Assembly: GCA_934183355.1 (NCBI GenBank)
Contig: CAKPST010000020.1
Coordinates: 1 to 33,556, forward strand
Length of the DNA: 33,556 nucleotides
Source: an uncultured Prevotella sp.
Lineage (GTDB): Bacteria; Bacteroidota; Bacteroidia; Bacteroidales; Bacteroidaceae
Direction of reading: 5' to 3'
The notes under the pieces were generated by a model that was not told where the DNA came from, searched no databases, and saw nothing but the letters and a program-made list of their open reading frames with translations. The position numbers and the translations under genes are program-made. Shown one piece after another: positions 8,730 through 17,420 of the stretch; the first letter of the stretch is position 1; each line of letters opens with the position of its first letter.

Positions 8730-8909
8730 TTATGGATTATACATATCTTTGCAGCGGTAGGCAAGTATGTCATCAAGCATACGTTTTGCCTCCACTGCTG
8801 GCGACTCAGGGTCAAGAGCGATGGCCTCAAGATAGTTATCGAGAGCATGTTTCCAGTCGCCTTGTCGCCTGTATTCGTTGCCGAGTTTGTAATATTCGTC
8901 TGCTGTCAT
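8730..8909 (-). CDS. Small TPR protein between folD and the kor genes
   Basis: A 59-residue ORF starts at ATG 8909 and ends with TAA at 8730-8732. It encodes one tetratricopeptide unit: residues 5-35 (EYYKLGNEYRRQGDWKHALD, then NYLEAIALDP) fit the TPR pattern W/LGY-A-P. A short helix and the tail CKDMYNP follow. Its start is only 3 nt after the folD stop, with AAGG just before it, so it is almost certainly translationally coupled to folD. A single TPR is usually too short to stand alone, so it may dimerise or bind a partner such as the kor complex. That role is inferred only from position. Confidence 0.8.
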   Translation of the reverse strand: MTADEYYKLGNEYRRQGDWKHALDNYLEAIALDPESPAVEAKRMLDDILAYRCKDMYNP

Positions 8910-8912
8910 ACC

Positions 8913-9791
8913 TTATTTATAGTATTCCTTTTTGCCAGCTGCCAGTGTGTTTTTCATCAGCGAGCATATTGTCATCGGTCCCACACCGCCTGGTACGGGT
9001 GTGATGAATGAGCATTTAGGAGCCACCTCGTCAAACTTGACATCACCGTTGAGTCGGAATCCACTCTTGCGTGAAGCGTCCGGCACACGTGTTGTGCCAA
9101 CGTCGATAACCACAGCTCCCTCTTTCACCATGTCGGCGGTTAAGAAATCGGGCTTGCCTATAGCGGCTATTATGATGTCGGCATCAAGGCATTCTTTCTT
9201 GATGTCCTTGGTGTGCGAGTGGCACACAGTGACTGTAGAGTCGCCATATTGCTTCTGCATCATGAGCTGAGCCATAGGTTTGCCCACGATGTTGCTGCGT
9301 CCGAGCACCACGCATTTCTTGCCTGCTGTCTCGATGTTATAGCGTTTGAGCAGTGTGACGATGCCGAGAGGAGTGGCGGATATGAAGCAAGGCAAACCGA
9401 TAGCCATGCGACCAACGTTGATGGGGTGGAAACCGTCGACATCCTTGCGGTAGTCGACTGCCTCAATGATTTTCTGTTCGTCGATATGCTTAGGCAATGG
9501 TAGCTGCACTATGAATCCGTCAACATCCTCGTCGCGGTTGAGACGGTCTACGCATGCGAGCAGTTCCTCCTCGGTGACGTCAGCTTCGTATCGGATGAGT
9601 GTGGACTTGAATCCACACTTCTCACATGCCAACACCTTGTTCTTGACGTAGGTTTCCGAACCTCCATCATGTCCCACGAGCACAGCAGCCAGATGAGGCT
9701 GTTTGCCACCAGCCGCAATTATTGCCTTCACCTCTTGTGCGATTTCAGCCTTTATGGCTTCGGCAGTTGCTTTTCCGTCTATCAGTTGCAT
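8913..9791 (-). CDS. folD: Bifunctional methylenetetrahydrofolate dehydrogenase/cyclohydrolase
   Basis: 292-residue cytosolic enzyme that interconverts 5,10-methylene-, methenyl- and 10-formyl-tetrahydrofolate using NADP+. It shows the FolD landmarks: ETYVKNK near residues 46-52 with the catalytic lysine region, [12 protein letters not shown] (94-105), [14 protein letters not shown] near 163-176, and the C-terminal [20 protein letters not shown] signature. Length is normal (about 285-300). It starts 16 nt after ffh and is followed after 3 nt by the TPR gene, so it sits inside an operon of one-carbon, secretion and 2-oxoacid functions. Confidence 0.96.
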   Translation of the reverse strand: MQLIDGKATAEAIKAEIAQEVKAIIAAGGKQPHLAAVLVGHDGGSETYVKNKVLACEKCGFKSTLIRYEADVTEEELLACVDRLNRDEDVDGFIVQLPLPKHIDEQKIIEAVDYRKDVDGFHPINVGRMAIGLPCFISATPLGIVTLLKRYNIETAGKKCVVLGRSNIVGKPMAQLMMQKQYGDSTVTVCHSHTKDIKKECLDADIIIAAIGKPDFLTADMVKEGAVVIDVGTTRVPDASRKSGFRLNGDVKFDEVAPKCSFITPVPGGVGPMTICSLMKNTLAAGKKEYYK

Positions 9792-9807
9792 ATTCTTGTT
9801 TTTTTAT

Positions 9808-11160
9808 TTACATTTTAGGCATGCCTGGCATACCTTTCATTTTGCTCATCATTCCCGCCATCTTAGCCATGTTTGTGCCAGTTACGAGTTTCATCATCTT
9901 GCGAGTCTGGTCAAACTGCTTAATAAGGCGGTTTACTTCCTGGATGTTTGTACCGCTACCCTTAGCGATGCGCATGCGACGGCTCTGGTTGAGAATCTCA
10001 GGGTTAGTGCGCTCCTTTGGAGTCATACTCTTGATTATAGCCTCAATGCCCTTGAATGCGTTGTCGTCGATTTCGACATCCTTGATGGCTTTGCCTACAC
10101 CAGGAATCATGGCAGCTAGGTCTTTGAGATTACCCATCTTTTTGATTTGCTCTATCTGTCCGAGGAAGTCGTTGAAGTCGAACTTGTTTTTCTGTATCTT
10201 CTTCTGCAAGCGACGAGCTTCCTCTTCGTCAAACTGCTCTTGAGCACGCTCCACGAGGCTGACGATGTCACCCATGCCAAGGATGCGATCTGCCATACGT
10301 GAGGGGTGGAACACGTCGATTGCCTCCATCTTTTCACCAGTACCAACAAACTTGATAGGCTTGGTGACAACTGTACGGATTGACAATGCGGCACCACCAC
10401 GTGTGTCGCCGTCGAGCTTTGTGAGTACAACACCGTTGAAGTCGAGTCGGTCGTTGAACTCTTTGGCAGTGTTGACAGCATCCTGACCAGTCATTGAGTC
10501 AACTACAAACAATGTTTCGTCAGGGTTGATGGCGTTCTTGAGATTATAGATCTCGTTCATCATCTCTTCGTCCACGGCAAGACGACCGGCAGTATCGACG
10601 ATTACAACGTCGTTGCCCTTTGCCTTAGCTTCACGAATGGCATTGTTAGCGATGGCTACAACATCCTTGTTCTCTGGCTCAGAGTAAACAGGCACACCCA
10701 CCTGCTCGCCTACCACCTTAAGCTGTTCGATAGCAGCAGGACGATATACGTCACATGCTACGAGCAATGGCTTCTTATGCTGTTTGTTCTTGAGCATATT
10801 AGCAAGTTTGCCCGAGAATGTAGTCTTACCCGAACCCTGAAGACCACTCATGAGTATGATTGCGGGTCGGCTGGTGAGATGTAGCTCGGCAGCCTCGCCG
10901 CCCATGAGCTCGGTAAGTTCGTCGTGTACAATCTTCACCATGAGTTGGCTTGGCTTCACAGCCGTGAGCACATTCATGCCCATTGCCTTCTTCTTAACAG
11001 TGTCGGTGAACGTCTTTGCCACCTTATAGTTTACGTCGGCGTCGAGCAACGCACGTCTTACGTCCTTGAGGGTTTCAGCAACGTTGATTTCAGTGATTTT
11101 GCCTTCACCTTTGAGAATTTTAAAACTGCGTTCCAGTCTGTCGCTTAAATTTTCAAACAT
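9808..11160 (-). CDS. ffh: Signal recognition particle protein Ffh
   Basis: 450-residue SRP54-type GTPase that binds 4.5S RNA and signal peptides and targets ribosomes to the membrane through FtsY. The N domain (1-90) is followed by the G domain with P-loop GLQGSGKTT (106-114), the DVYRPAA segment (137-143), DTAGR (189-193) and TKLDGDTRGG (247-256). The C-terminal M domain is rich in methionine and glycine, ending in a run of Met-Pro-Gly. Length is typical. It is the first gene of the operon and has a -7 box upstream at 11254-11261. Confidence 0.97.
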   Translation of the reverse strand: MFENLSDRLERSFKILKGEGKITEINVAETLKDVRRALLDADVNYKVAKTFTDTVKKKAMGMNVLTAVKPSQLMVKIVHDELTELMGGEAAELHLTSRPAIILMSGLQGSGKTTFSGKLANMLKNKQHKKPLLVACDVYRPAAIEQLKVVGEQVGVPVYSEPENKDVVAIANNAIREAKAKGNDVVIVDTAGRLAVDEEMMNEIYNLKNAINPDETLFVVDSMTGQDAVNTAKEFNDRLDFNGVVLTKLDGDTRGGAALSIRTVVTKPIKFVGTGEKMEAIDVFHPSRMADRILGMGDIVSLVERAQEQFDEEEARRLQKKIQKNKFDFNDFLGQIEQIKKMGNLKDLAAMIPGVGKAIKDVEIDDNAFKGIEAIIKSMTPKERTNPEILNQSRRMRIAKGSGTNIQEVNRLIKQFDQTRKMMKLVTGTNMAKMAGMMSKMKGMPGMPKM

Positions 11161-11253
11161 ATATGTTGTCTTGTTTTTTGGTTTATCGTTTCATTTTATA
11201 CAGACCAAGCCGTGTGTCCAGCAGGTCCCTTGTTGTTTTGTCTCTCTATACTG

Positions 11254-11261
11254 CAAAAGTA
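11254..11261 (-). promoter_or_regulatory. -7 box of the ffh-folD-kor promoter
   Basis: The minus strand reads TACTTTTG, matching TAnnTTTG, 93 nt before the ffh ATG in the 205-nt gap after recQ. No -33 element was found at the expected spacing. It would drive the whole ffh-to-korC run. Confidence 0.45.
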
Positions 11262-11365
11262 AACAAAAAATAACGAGAATAGCTATTAAGCAAGTTGTAT
11301 TTAATGTATTTTAAAATACTTTTGTCAAATATGCGCATAAATATATGGTTTGTGCACACATCCTG

Positions 11366-13279
11366 TCATCTTATGAATACCTGGTTCAACTCTATTCCCA
11401 CTATCTCCTCCATAACAAGATAGTGTATGGCGTGCTTGAAAGCCTCGTTGTGTGTGTTGAACTTTTGTAGTTCGGTGATATTGTGCCGTTGTCGGTCGGC
11501 AAGAAAATCAAGAATTTGTTGTTTTACAAGTTTCTCTTCTTTCTCCAAGTCGCTCTCCGACCGTTGACTCTGACATACGTCGCATTGTCCACAGTCGTGA
11601 GAATTGGTTTCTCCAAAGTAGCGCAGTAATTGTCGGCTACGGCACATGATGTCGTTCATGGCATAATTGACAATGGCGTGTATGTGCTGTTCAAACTGCT
11701 TTTTACGGTCTTCATACACCTCTTTTGGTATCACTACATCCTCAGGTAGTACACGGTCGCGTGTATAGCTGACCAATGGCACTGAGCGTTGGGGTATGAA
11801 GTGAATAATGCGCCGTTGGTTGAGACTCTTTAGTATTAGGTAGACTTGCTGTATGGTAAGTCCTGTGAGTTGCGCCAGTCGGCTCTCGTCTATGTATCGA
11901 TAGTCGCTGAACATGCCGCAGTATTCCCTAAGTGCTGCTGCTATAACAAGTTCTTCGTTGGGTGATGTGTTCTGTAGCATGTATAGTTGGTCGCGTTCAA
12001 GCATAAATCTCATGCGTGTTCGCGAGTCAGGGTCGGTCTCGTAGTCGATATATCCTGCCCTGGCAAGTATTCTGAGTGCCGAGTTTGCAATGGTTGGAAA
12101 GTGTCTGAATGTACGGCAAAATCGGTCGAGATCGAGCATGGATGTATGCCCATATCCGCTGCCTGCGGCTATTTGTAGATAATATGCAAGATGTTCGTAT
12201 ACCTTTACAATAGTCTCCTTTGGTGGAAACTCTTCTGCAATGCGTTTTTCGAGTTTATGTTTGTCGCCACTGTTGTATAATAATACGGCATAAGCCTTTT
12301 GTCCGTCTCGTCCTGCACGTCCTGCCTCTTGGAAATAAGCCTCCACAGAGTTTGGGCAATCTATATGCACCACCACTCGCACGTCGGGCTTGTCGATGCC
12401 CATTCCGAAAGCGTTTGTTGCCACCATGACACGCTTCTGGTCGTCGTGCCATTCCTTCTGTCGTTGGTCTTTGGTGCCTGGTTCGAGTCCGGCATGGTAG
12501 TATGTCGAACTTATGCCGTTTTTCTCAAGCATGTCGCTGACCTCCTTTGTGCGTCGTCGGCTTCTGACATATACAATACTGCTGCCGTTGACAGATTTGA
12601 GAATATGCAACAGTTCGTTCTCCTTGTCCAATACGTTGCGCACTACATAAGCGAGATTTTTGCGCTCAAAACTCATGCGGAACACATTCTTCTCCTTGAA
12701 TCCGAGACGTTCTTGAATGTCGTCTGTCACCTGTGCCGTAGCAGTGGCTGTTAGGGCGAGCACAGGAGCATCGGGTTTGAGCTGGCGTATTTCGGCAATC
12801 TGCAGATAGGATGGTCGGAAATCGTAGCCCCATTGTGATATACAATGTGCCTCGTCAACGGTGATAAAGCTCACCTTTATGTGTTCAAGTTTTGATTTAA
12901 ACAGGTCAGTGCCGATGCGTTCTGGTGATACGTACAACAGTTTTGTTCTACCCAATATGCAGTTGTCGAGTGTGGTGACAATTTCGCGGCGCGACATACC
13001 TGAATATATGGCGGCTGCAATCACGCCTTTGCGGCGCAGATTGTCCACTTGGTCTTTCATCAAGGCGATGAGTGGTGTCACCACTATGCACACTCCCTCC
13101 TTGGCAAGAGCCGGCACTTGAAACGTTAACGACTTGCCACCGCCCGTAGGCATCAGTCCGAGGGTGTCGCGTCCCTCGGCGATGCTGCGGATGATGTCGC
13201 CCTGAATGCCACGAAACGCGGGATAGCCCCACGTTTCGTGTAGTATGTTCAAGTATAGTTGCTCGTTGTATTCCGGCAT
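11366..13279 (-). CDS. recQ: ATP-dependent DNA helicase RecQ
   Basis: 637-residue 3'-5' superfamily 2 helicase for recombination and replication-fork repair. Walker A is PTGGGKS (44-50), Walker B is DEAH (142-145), followed by the RecQ aromatic loop CISQWGYDFRPSY. The motif VI stretch QEAGRAGRDG is present. The RecQ-Ct zinc site is seen as C..(RSRQLLRYFGE)..C-G-Q-C-D-V-C near residues 540-565, followed by a winged helix. No clear HRDC domain follows. I chose the ATG at 13279: the open frame runs 59 codons further upstream, but that part overlaps recJ and lacks family similarity. The gap to recJ is 16 nt, so the two repair genes are probably co-transcribed. Confidence 0.94.
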   Translation of the reverse strand: MPEYNEQLYLNILHETWGYPAFRGIQGDIIRSIAEGRDTLGLMPTGGGKSLTFQVPALAKEGVCIVVTPLIALMKDQVDNLRRKGVIAAAIYSGMSRREIVTTLDNCILGRTKLLYVSPERIGTDLFKSKLEHIKVSFITVDEAHCISQWGYDFRPSYLQIAEIRQLKPDAPVLALTATATAQVTDDIQERLGFKEKNVFRMSFERKNLAYVVRNVLDKENELLHILKSVNGSSIVYVRSRRRTKEVSDMLEKNGISSTYYHAGLEPGTKDQRQKEWHDDQKRVMVATNAFGMGIDKPDVRVVVHIDCPNSVEAYFQEAGRAGRDGQKAYAVLLYNSGDKHKLEKRIAEEFPPKETIVKVYEHLAYYLQIAAGSGYGHTSMLDLDRFCRTFRHFPTIANSALRILARAGYIDYETDPDSRTRMRFMLERDQLYMLQNTSPNEELVIAAALREYCGMFSDYRYIDESRLAQLTGLTIQQVYLILKSLNQRRIIHFIPQRSVPLVSYTRDRVLPEDVVIPKEVYEDRKKQFEQHIHAIVNYAMNDIMCRSRQLLRYFGETNSHDCGQCDVCQSQRSESDLEKEEKLVKQQILDFLADRQRHNITELQKFNTHNEAFKHAIHYLVMEEIVGIELNQVFIR

Positions 13280-13295
13280 AACGAATTTGTTATCT

Positions 13296-15023
13296 TTATT
13301 CTTCCTCTTCCGTTGGTCGAATGTCTTCAATCTGTAGTTGCACCATGTTGCGTTTGAACACATTGTCCTCGATGGTATAGGCAATGTCAAAACTGCGTTT
13401 CGACTTGATGTATCGTGCTGATGCACTCTGTCCGAAGGCAATGCCGTTGACCACATTGCTTGATTTGGAGTCTACCAATTCAAGTTTGATGTGTTCTTGC
13501 TCACGTCCCACCACCTTGCTTGTGCCATAATCGTAGACATTTGTTGTGCAGAAGAGTGGTTTAGGATTGCAAGGTCCGAATGGTGCGAATCGTTTCAAGT
13601 CGCTGTGCAGCTTCTTGGTGATGTCGCGGAAGTCAATCTCGGTGTCGATATTGAGCATCGCTTCTGTCTGTTCGGGCTGTATATGGTTGTCGACATATTC
13701 TTGAAACCTTTTGCGGAACTTCTGTATGTCATTCCATCGCAGTGTCAGTCCAGCAGCGTAAGTATGTCCGCCGAAGTTGACAAGCAAGTCGCGGCAACTC
13801 TTTATTGCCGAGTATACATCAAACCCCGTAACACTACGTGCCGAACCTGTGGCAAAGTCGCCGTCGCGTGTCAGCACCACAGTCGGTCGGAAGTAGATTT
13901 CGGTCAGTCGTGAAGCCACGATGCCTATTACGCCCTTTTTCCAGTTTTCGTCATATAGCACTATCGACGAACGGTGACACTGGCTCTCAAGTCTTGACAC
14001 AATATGGTTGGCCTCTTCAGTCATCTGTTTGTCGATGTCCTTGCGCTGCTCGTTGTAGCCGTCTATGTTTTTGGCTTTTTGCAGAGCCAGAGAGAAGTCT
14101 TTCTCTACAAGCAGGTCGACACTCTCTCTGCCACTCTCCATTCGTCCCGAGGCATTGATACGTGGACCAATTTTGAATATGATGTCGCTCATGGCGATAT
14201 CTCTTCCGCCGAGTCCGCAGATGTCGATGATGGCCTTTAGTCCGATGCTTGGGTTCTGGTTGAGCGTCTTTAGTCCGTGAAAAGCGAGTATTCGGTTCTC
14301 GTCTGTCACTGGTACGATGTCTGCCGCAATGCTCACTGCGCAGAGATCTAACAGTGGTATAAGACGTGCGAACGGAATGCCGTTGTTCTTAGCGAATGCC
14401 TGCATCAGCTTGAATCCCACCCCACATCCGCAAAGATGTTTGAATGGGTAAGAGTCGTCAGCCCGCTTAGGGTTGAGAATAGCCACTGCTGGGGGCAGTT
14501 CGTCGTCGGGCATGTGGTGGTCGCAGATGATGAAGTCGATGCCAAGCGACTTGGCATAAGCCACTTCTTCAACAGCCTTGATGCCGCAGTCGAGGATGAT
14601 GATTAGTTTCACACCCGCTTCCTTGGCATAGTCGATGCCCTTCTTGCTCACTCCATATCCCTCGTCATAGCGGTCGGGGATATAGTATTCGATGTTAGAG
14701 TAGAACTGTTGTATGAATTTGTACACCAGTGCCACTGCCGTGCATCCGTCCACATCATAGTCGCCATAGACCAGGATGCGCTCCTTGCGGCCCATCGCGT
14801 CGTTCAGACGGTCGACAGCGAGGTCCATGTCCTTCATGAGGAACGGGTTGATAAGGTCTGCCAGCTGCGGATGGAAGAATCGCTTGGCTGCTGACTCTGT
14901 TATTATGCCGCGTCTAATGAGCAGCCAGGCGAGTATTGGGCTGATATTCAGCTTCGCCCCCAGTTCGTCAGCCGCCTGTTTCTCCTCTTTCGTAGGTGGC
15001 TTGTAATTCCATTTGAATAACAT
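13296..15023 (-). CDS. recJ: Single-stranded-DNA-specific exonuclease RecJ
   Basis: 575-residue 5'-3' exonuclease of the DHH superfamily, acting in recombination and mismatch repair. Metal-binding motifs are visible in order: DYDVD (88-92), D145 in ILDCG, and DHH (168-170). The DHHA1 part carries NFGGHTYAAGL, and a C-terminal OB-like domain follows. I use the ATG at 15023; an in-frame TTG 8 codons upstream is possible but adds residues not expected for the family. It lies 16 nt upstream of recQ. A palindrome at 15096-15114 and the sequence TAACTTTA on the minus strand could be its promoter region, but the match to the consensus is imperfect. Confidence 0.94.
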   Translation of the reverse strand: MLFKWNYKPPTKEEKQAADELGAKLNISPILAWLLIRRGIITESAAKRFFHPQLADLINPFLMKDMDLAVDRLNDAMGRKERILVYGDYDVDGCTAVALVYKFIQQFYSNIEYYIPDRYDEGYGVSKKGIDYAKEAGVKLIIILDCGIKAVEEVAYAKSLGIDFIICDHHMPDDELPPAVAILNPKRADDSYPFKHLCGCGVGFKLMQAFAKNNGIPFARLIPLLDLCAVSIAADIVPVTDENRILAFHGLKTLNQNPSIGLKAIIDICGLGGRDIAMSDIIFKIGPRINASGRMESGRESVDLLVEKDFSLALQKAKNIDGYNEQRKDIDKQMTEEANHIVSRLESQCHRSSIVLYDENWKKGVIGIVASRLTEIYFRPTVVLTRDGDFATGSARSVTGFDVYSAIKSCRDLLVNFGGHTYAAGLTLRWNDIQKFRKRFQEYVDNHIQPEQTEAMLNIDTEIDFRDITKKLHSDLKRFAPFGPCNPKPLFCTTNVYDYGTSKVVGREQEHIKLELVDSKSSNVVNGIAFGQSASARYIKSKRSFDIAYTIEDNVFKRNMVQLQIEDIRPTEEEE

Positions 15024-15095
15024 TATATATAGTTTTTTATTTTTCAAGTAACCTTGGGGTGCGGCTTTAGCTTTTAGAATTGGGCAAACCGCGTG

Positions 15096-15114
15096 TAAAG
15101 TTACAAAAACTTTA
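15096..15114. promoter_or_regulatory. Palindrome upstream of recJ
   Basis: TAAAGTT and AACTTTA face each other across 5 nt, about 75 bp upstream of the recJ ATG. On the minus strand the left arm lies in TAACTTTACA, one base off the -7 consensus TAnnTTTG. It may be an operator, a weak promoter or chance; the remainder of 15024-15152 shows nothing else. Confidence 0.2.
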
Positions 15115-15152
15115 TGGAATATGGGGGCTTTGTCAGCCTTTTTAACTTTGCT

Positions 15153-17258
15153 TTATTTCGTCTCTGCTCTGAATGTCGATGCAGGTAGGCTGTCGCCGTT
15201 CACAAGATTAGCTCGTGTGAATGGTTGCCATGCATATCGCACAAAGCGTGGTTGCTTCACCTTTGTAGAGGTTAGTTTTACGCTGTTGCCTTCTATTGTC
15301 GCATCGGCTGTGTAGAACAGTCCGTCCTCCTCGGCTATCTCAAAGCATGATGGTGCTTTGCCGTCTGAAGTGCTGAGATGATCGGCGTAGTCGAAGTTTA
15401 CGACGAGAGTATTGCCCTCGCGTATTACATTCTTATATATAGGGCCTGATGGACAAACTGCCTTGCCGTATGTTTTGTTGAGAGCCCATCGTGCCAGTCG
15501 TTCGCCAACGGGTTGTTTGTGTCGTGGATGAACATCAAGAGAGTCGCCCCAGTCAGATGAAACCGCCATGCCAGTGTAGTCAATCGACTTCATTAGTCTC
15601 AACTGACTGTCGCGGAACCATGTCCATGATGGGCGGTTGAGGCTTGACAACTGCACGAAGTAGAATGGCATTTTTGCATTGTTCCAGTTTGTGCGCCAGC
15701 TGTCTACGAGCAGTTTGAACAGTTCGTAGTGTGCCTCCATGTTGTGTGCGTTTGACTCACCCTGATACCAAATGGCACCCTTTATCGGGTATTTGTCCAA
15801 AGGCAATATGCCACTCTCATATAGATAGCATGGCTCGTATGGATGGCGTCCCAGGTGTGTGTTGTCGTTGGTCAGGTTTTTGGCAGCACGTCCACGCACC
15901 CAGTCTTGTATGAAGTCGTTGTGCAACCAGTCTTTGAGTATTGCTGGAAATCTTGTTTCGAGAGTATTGCGGTCTATCCACGATTCTACTGGCGAGCCAC
16001 CGATGGCATTGCAAATTAGTCCGACAGGTACGTTGAGCGAGTCGCGCAGCATACGTCCGTAGTAATAAGCCACAGCCGAGAACTGAGCAGCTGTCTCTTG
16101 TGTGGCTGGTTGCCATGTTGTTTCCTTATAATATTGTAGGTGATTGAGCGAGTCGAGACACGATGCTTGCCATGCCACGTCGTATGTAGCCCAACGTTCC
16201 TTCATGTCATATAGGCGCAGTTTTGGGTCGGCAGCCTTTGTGATGTCACGTTGGTAGGTGTCAGCCTGGTTTAGACGGAACGCCATGTTTGATTGTCCCG
16301 AGCACAGCCATACTTCGCCGATGGCTACATTATTGTATTGCAGTCGGCGCTTGTTGGTGCTGATGGTCAGTGTCATGTTCTCGGCAGCCTGCATTGGGTT
16401 GAGCATTGCAGTCCATTGACCGCGGTTGTTGGCTACGGCTGATACGCTCTGTCCGTTAATGCTCACTGTCACCTTCTCTCCGGCATCTGCTGTGCCATGT
16501 ATGTCGAGAGCCACATCACGCTGCAACACCATGTTGTCGGTGTATAGACTTGACATCTTCAGTCCTCCATAGTTGCCAGTGATGCCGCCATATACGGTGC
16601 GTGCCAATATGCCAGCACCTTCTGGGGTAGGGTGCAGAGCGTCTGGCAGCAGGTTGGGGTAGGGGTAGAGTGGGGCATGAAAGTCGATAAGTTCGGCTCC
16701 CGAAACACGAGCTATGACATCAATAGCATCCTGTATTTCATCGTGCCAAAGTTTTGTGCCTGAGATGAATCTATGATGACGGTCGGCTATAGGAGTCATT
16801 CGTGCCACAATGAATCTCACCTTAGGGTTGGCTGTGCGCAACGAATCCATTATTGACAGATAGTCTTTTACAAATTCGTCGCGGTAGTTGGGCCAGTTGC
16901 GTGGGTCGGTGTCATTTATACCAAGGTGTATGATGGCAATGTCGCCTTTAAAGTCCATTGCTTCCTTGAATTCCTTCTGTAGTACGTATGGTCGATGTCC
17001 ATGATATAGCAGCGATGCACCAGGCTTGCCGAAGTTGCCCACTTTGTATTTGTCACCGAGCATTCGCTGTAGTTGCGACGGATATGAGTCGTGCTCGCGG
17101 TCGGCAATTCCCGTTCCATAAGTGATGCTGTTGCCCACACATGCCACACGTATAGGTTGTGTTGCTTTTGTTTTCTTCTTGGCGGCTGTCATGTTGAGTG
17201 ATGACAGAAGCATAAAGCCTGCCAACAAGATGGCTTTAGAAAGTTTTCTGATTTTCAT
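15153..17258 (-). CDS. Secreted double esterase: SGNH/GDSL domain plus sialate-O-acetylesterase-like domain
   Basis: 701-residue protein with a signal peptide (MKIRKLSKAILLAGFMLLSS). Residues ~35-215 form an SGNH/GDSL hydrolase: GNSIT (block I, nucleophile Ser), a GKPGAS block, HLGINDTD (block III Asn) and DALHP (block V Asp-His). After a jelly-roll-like linker the second domain resembles sialate O-acetylesterases: CSGQSNM with a nucleophile Ser, GGSPVESW, WYQGESNAH and DVHPRHKQPVGERLA. Both catalytic sets look intact. Such proteins remove acetyl groups from host or plant glycans, and some relatives act on xyloglucan; the target is unknown here. I start at the ATG at 17258 because it begins the signal peptide. 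A susC-susD pair lies nearby but copA intervenes on the other strand. Confidence 0.88.
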   Translation of the reverse strand: MKIRKLSKAILLAGFMLLSSLNMTAAKKKTKATQPIRVACVGNSITYGTGIADREHDSYPSQLQRMLGDKYKVGNFGKPGASLLYHGHRPYVLQKEFKEAMDFKGDIAIIHLGINDTDPRNWPNYRDEFVKDYLSIMDSLRTANPKVRFIVARMTPIADRHHRFISGTKLWHDEIQDAIDVIARVSGAELIDFHAPLYPYPNLLPDALHPTPEGAGILARTVYGGITGNYGGLKMSSLYTDNMVLQRDVALDIHGTADAGEKVTVSINGQSVSAVANNRGQWTAMLNPMQAAENMTLTISTNKRRLQYNNVAIGEVWLCSGQSNMAFRLNQADTYQRDITKAADPKLRLYDMKERWATYDVAWQASCLDSLNHLQYYKETTWQPATQETAAQFSAVAYYYGRMLRDSLNVPVGLICNAIGGSPVESWIDRNTLETRFPAILKDWLHNDFIQDWVRGRAAKNLTNDNTHLGRHPYEPCYLYESGILPLDKYPIKGAIWYQGESNAHNMEAHYELFKLLVDSWRTNWNNAKMPFYFVQLSSLNRPSWTWFRDSQLRLMKSIDYTGMAVSSDWGDSLDVHPRHKQPVGERLARWALNKTYGKAVCPSGPIYKNVIREGNTLVVNFDYADHLSTSDGKAPSCFEIAEEDGLFYTADATIEGNSVKLTSTKVKQPRFVRYAWQPFTRANLVNGDSLPASTFRAETK

Positions 17259-17311
17259 ACTATTTCTGTAGATAGGTTTTGTTGATGAATGTTGATGTTT
17301 AACGATATATA

Positions 17312-17342
17312 CAAAGGTATGAATTATATATGATACAGCCAA
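17312..17342 (-). promoter_or_regulatory. Promoter of the double-esterase gene
   Basis: The minus strand reads TACCTTTG (17312-17319), with TTG at 17340-17342, a spacing of 20 nt. Both agree with the Bacteroidetes -7/-33 pattern. The ATG is 53 nt downstream. Confidence 0.6.
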
Positions 17343-17407
17343 TAATGAATGGAGGAAAGTTGTAATTTTTATCCAATGATTTGTAATTTAATAATATTCA
17401 AAAGTAT

Positions 17408-17415
17408 TACCTTTG
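17408..17415 (+). promoter_or_regulatory. -7 box directly abutting the copA start codon
   Basis: TACCTTTG matches TAnnTTTG and ends only 5 nt before the ATG at 17421. A TTTG at 17380-17383 could serve as -33 element with a rather long 24-nt gap. If the box is used, transcription would begin at or within a few bases of the start codon, giving a leaderless or nearly leaderless mRNA. Confidence 0.5.
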
Positions 17416-17420
17416 CACCC

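Noticed and set aside
13280..13456. N-terminal extension of RecQ by 59 residues
   Set aside because: The segment overlaps recJ in another frame, has no helicase similarity, and a good ATG lies at 13279.
15126..15143. Plus-strand terminator with GGCT/AGCC stem and five T residues
   Set aside because: The stem has only 4 bp, and both neighbouring genes run on the minus strand.
17349..17420. Longer copA starting at 17349
   Set aside because: The extra 24 residues precede the first strand of the metal-binding domain, and the -7 box lies inside that stretch.
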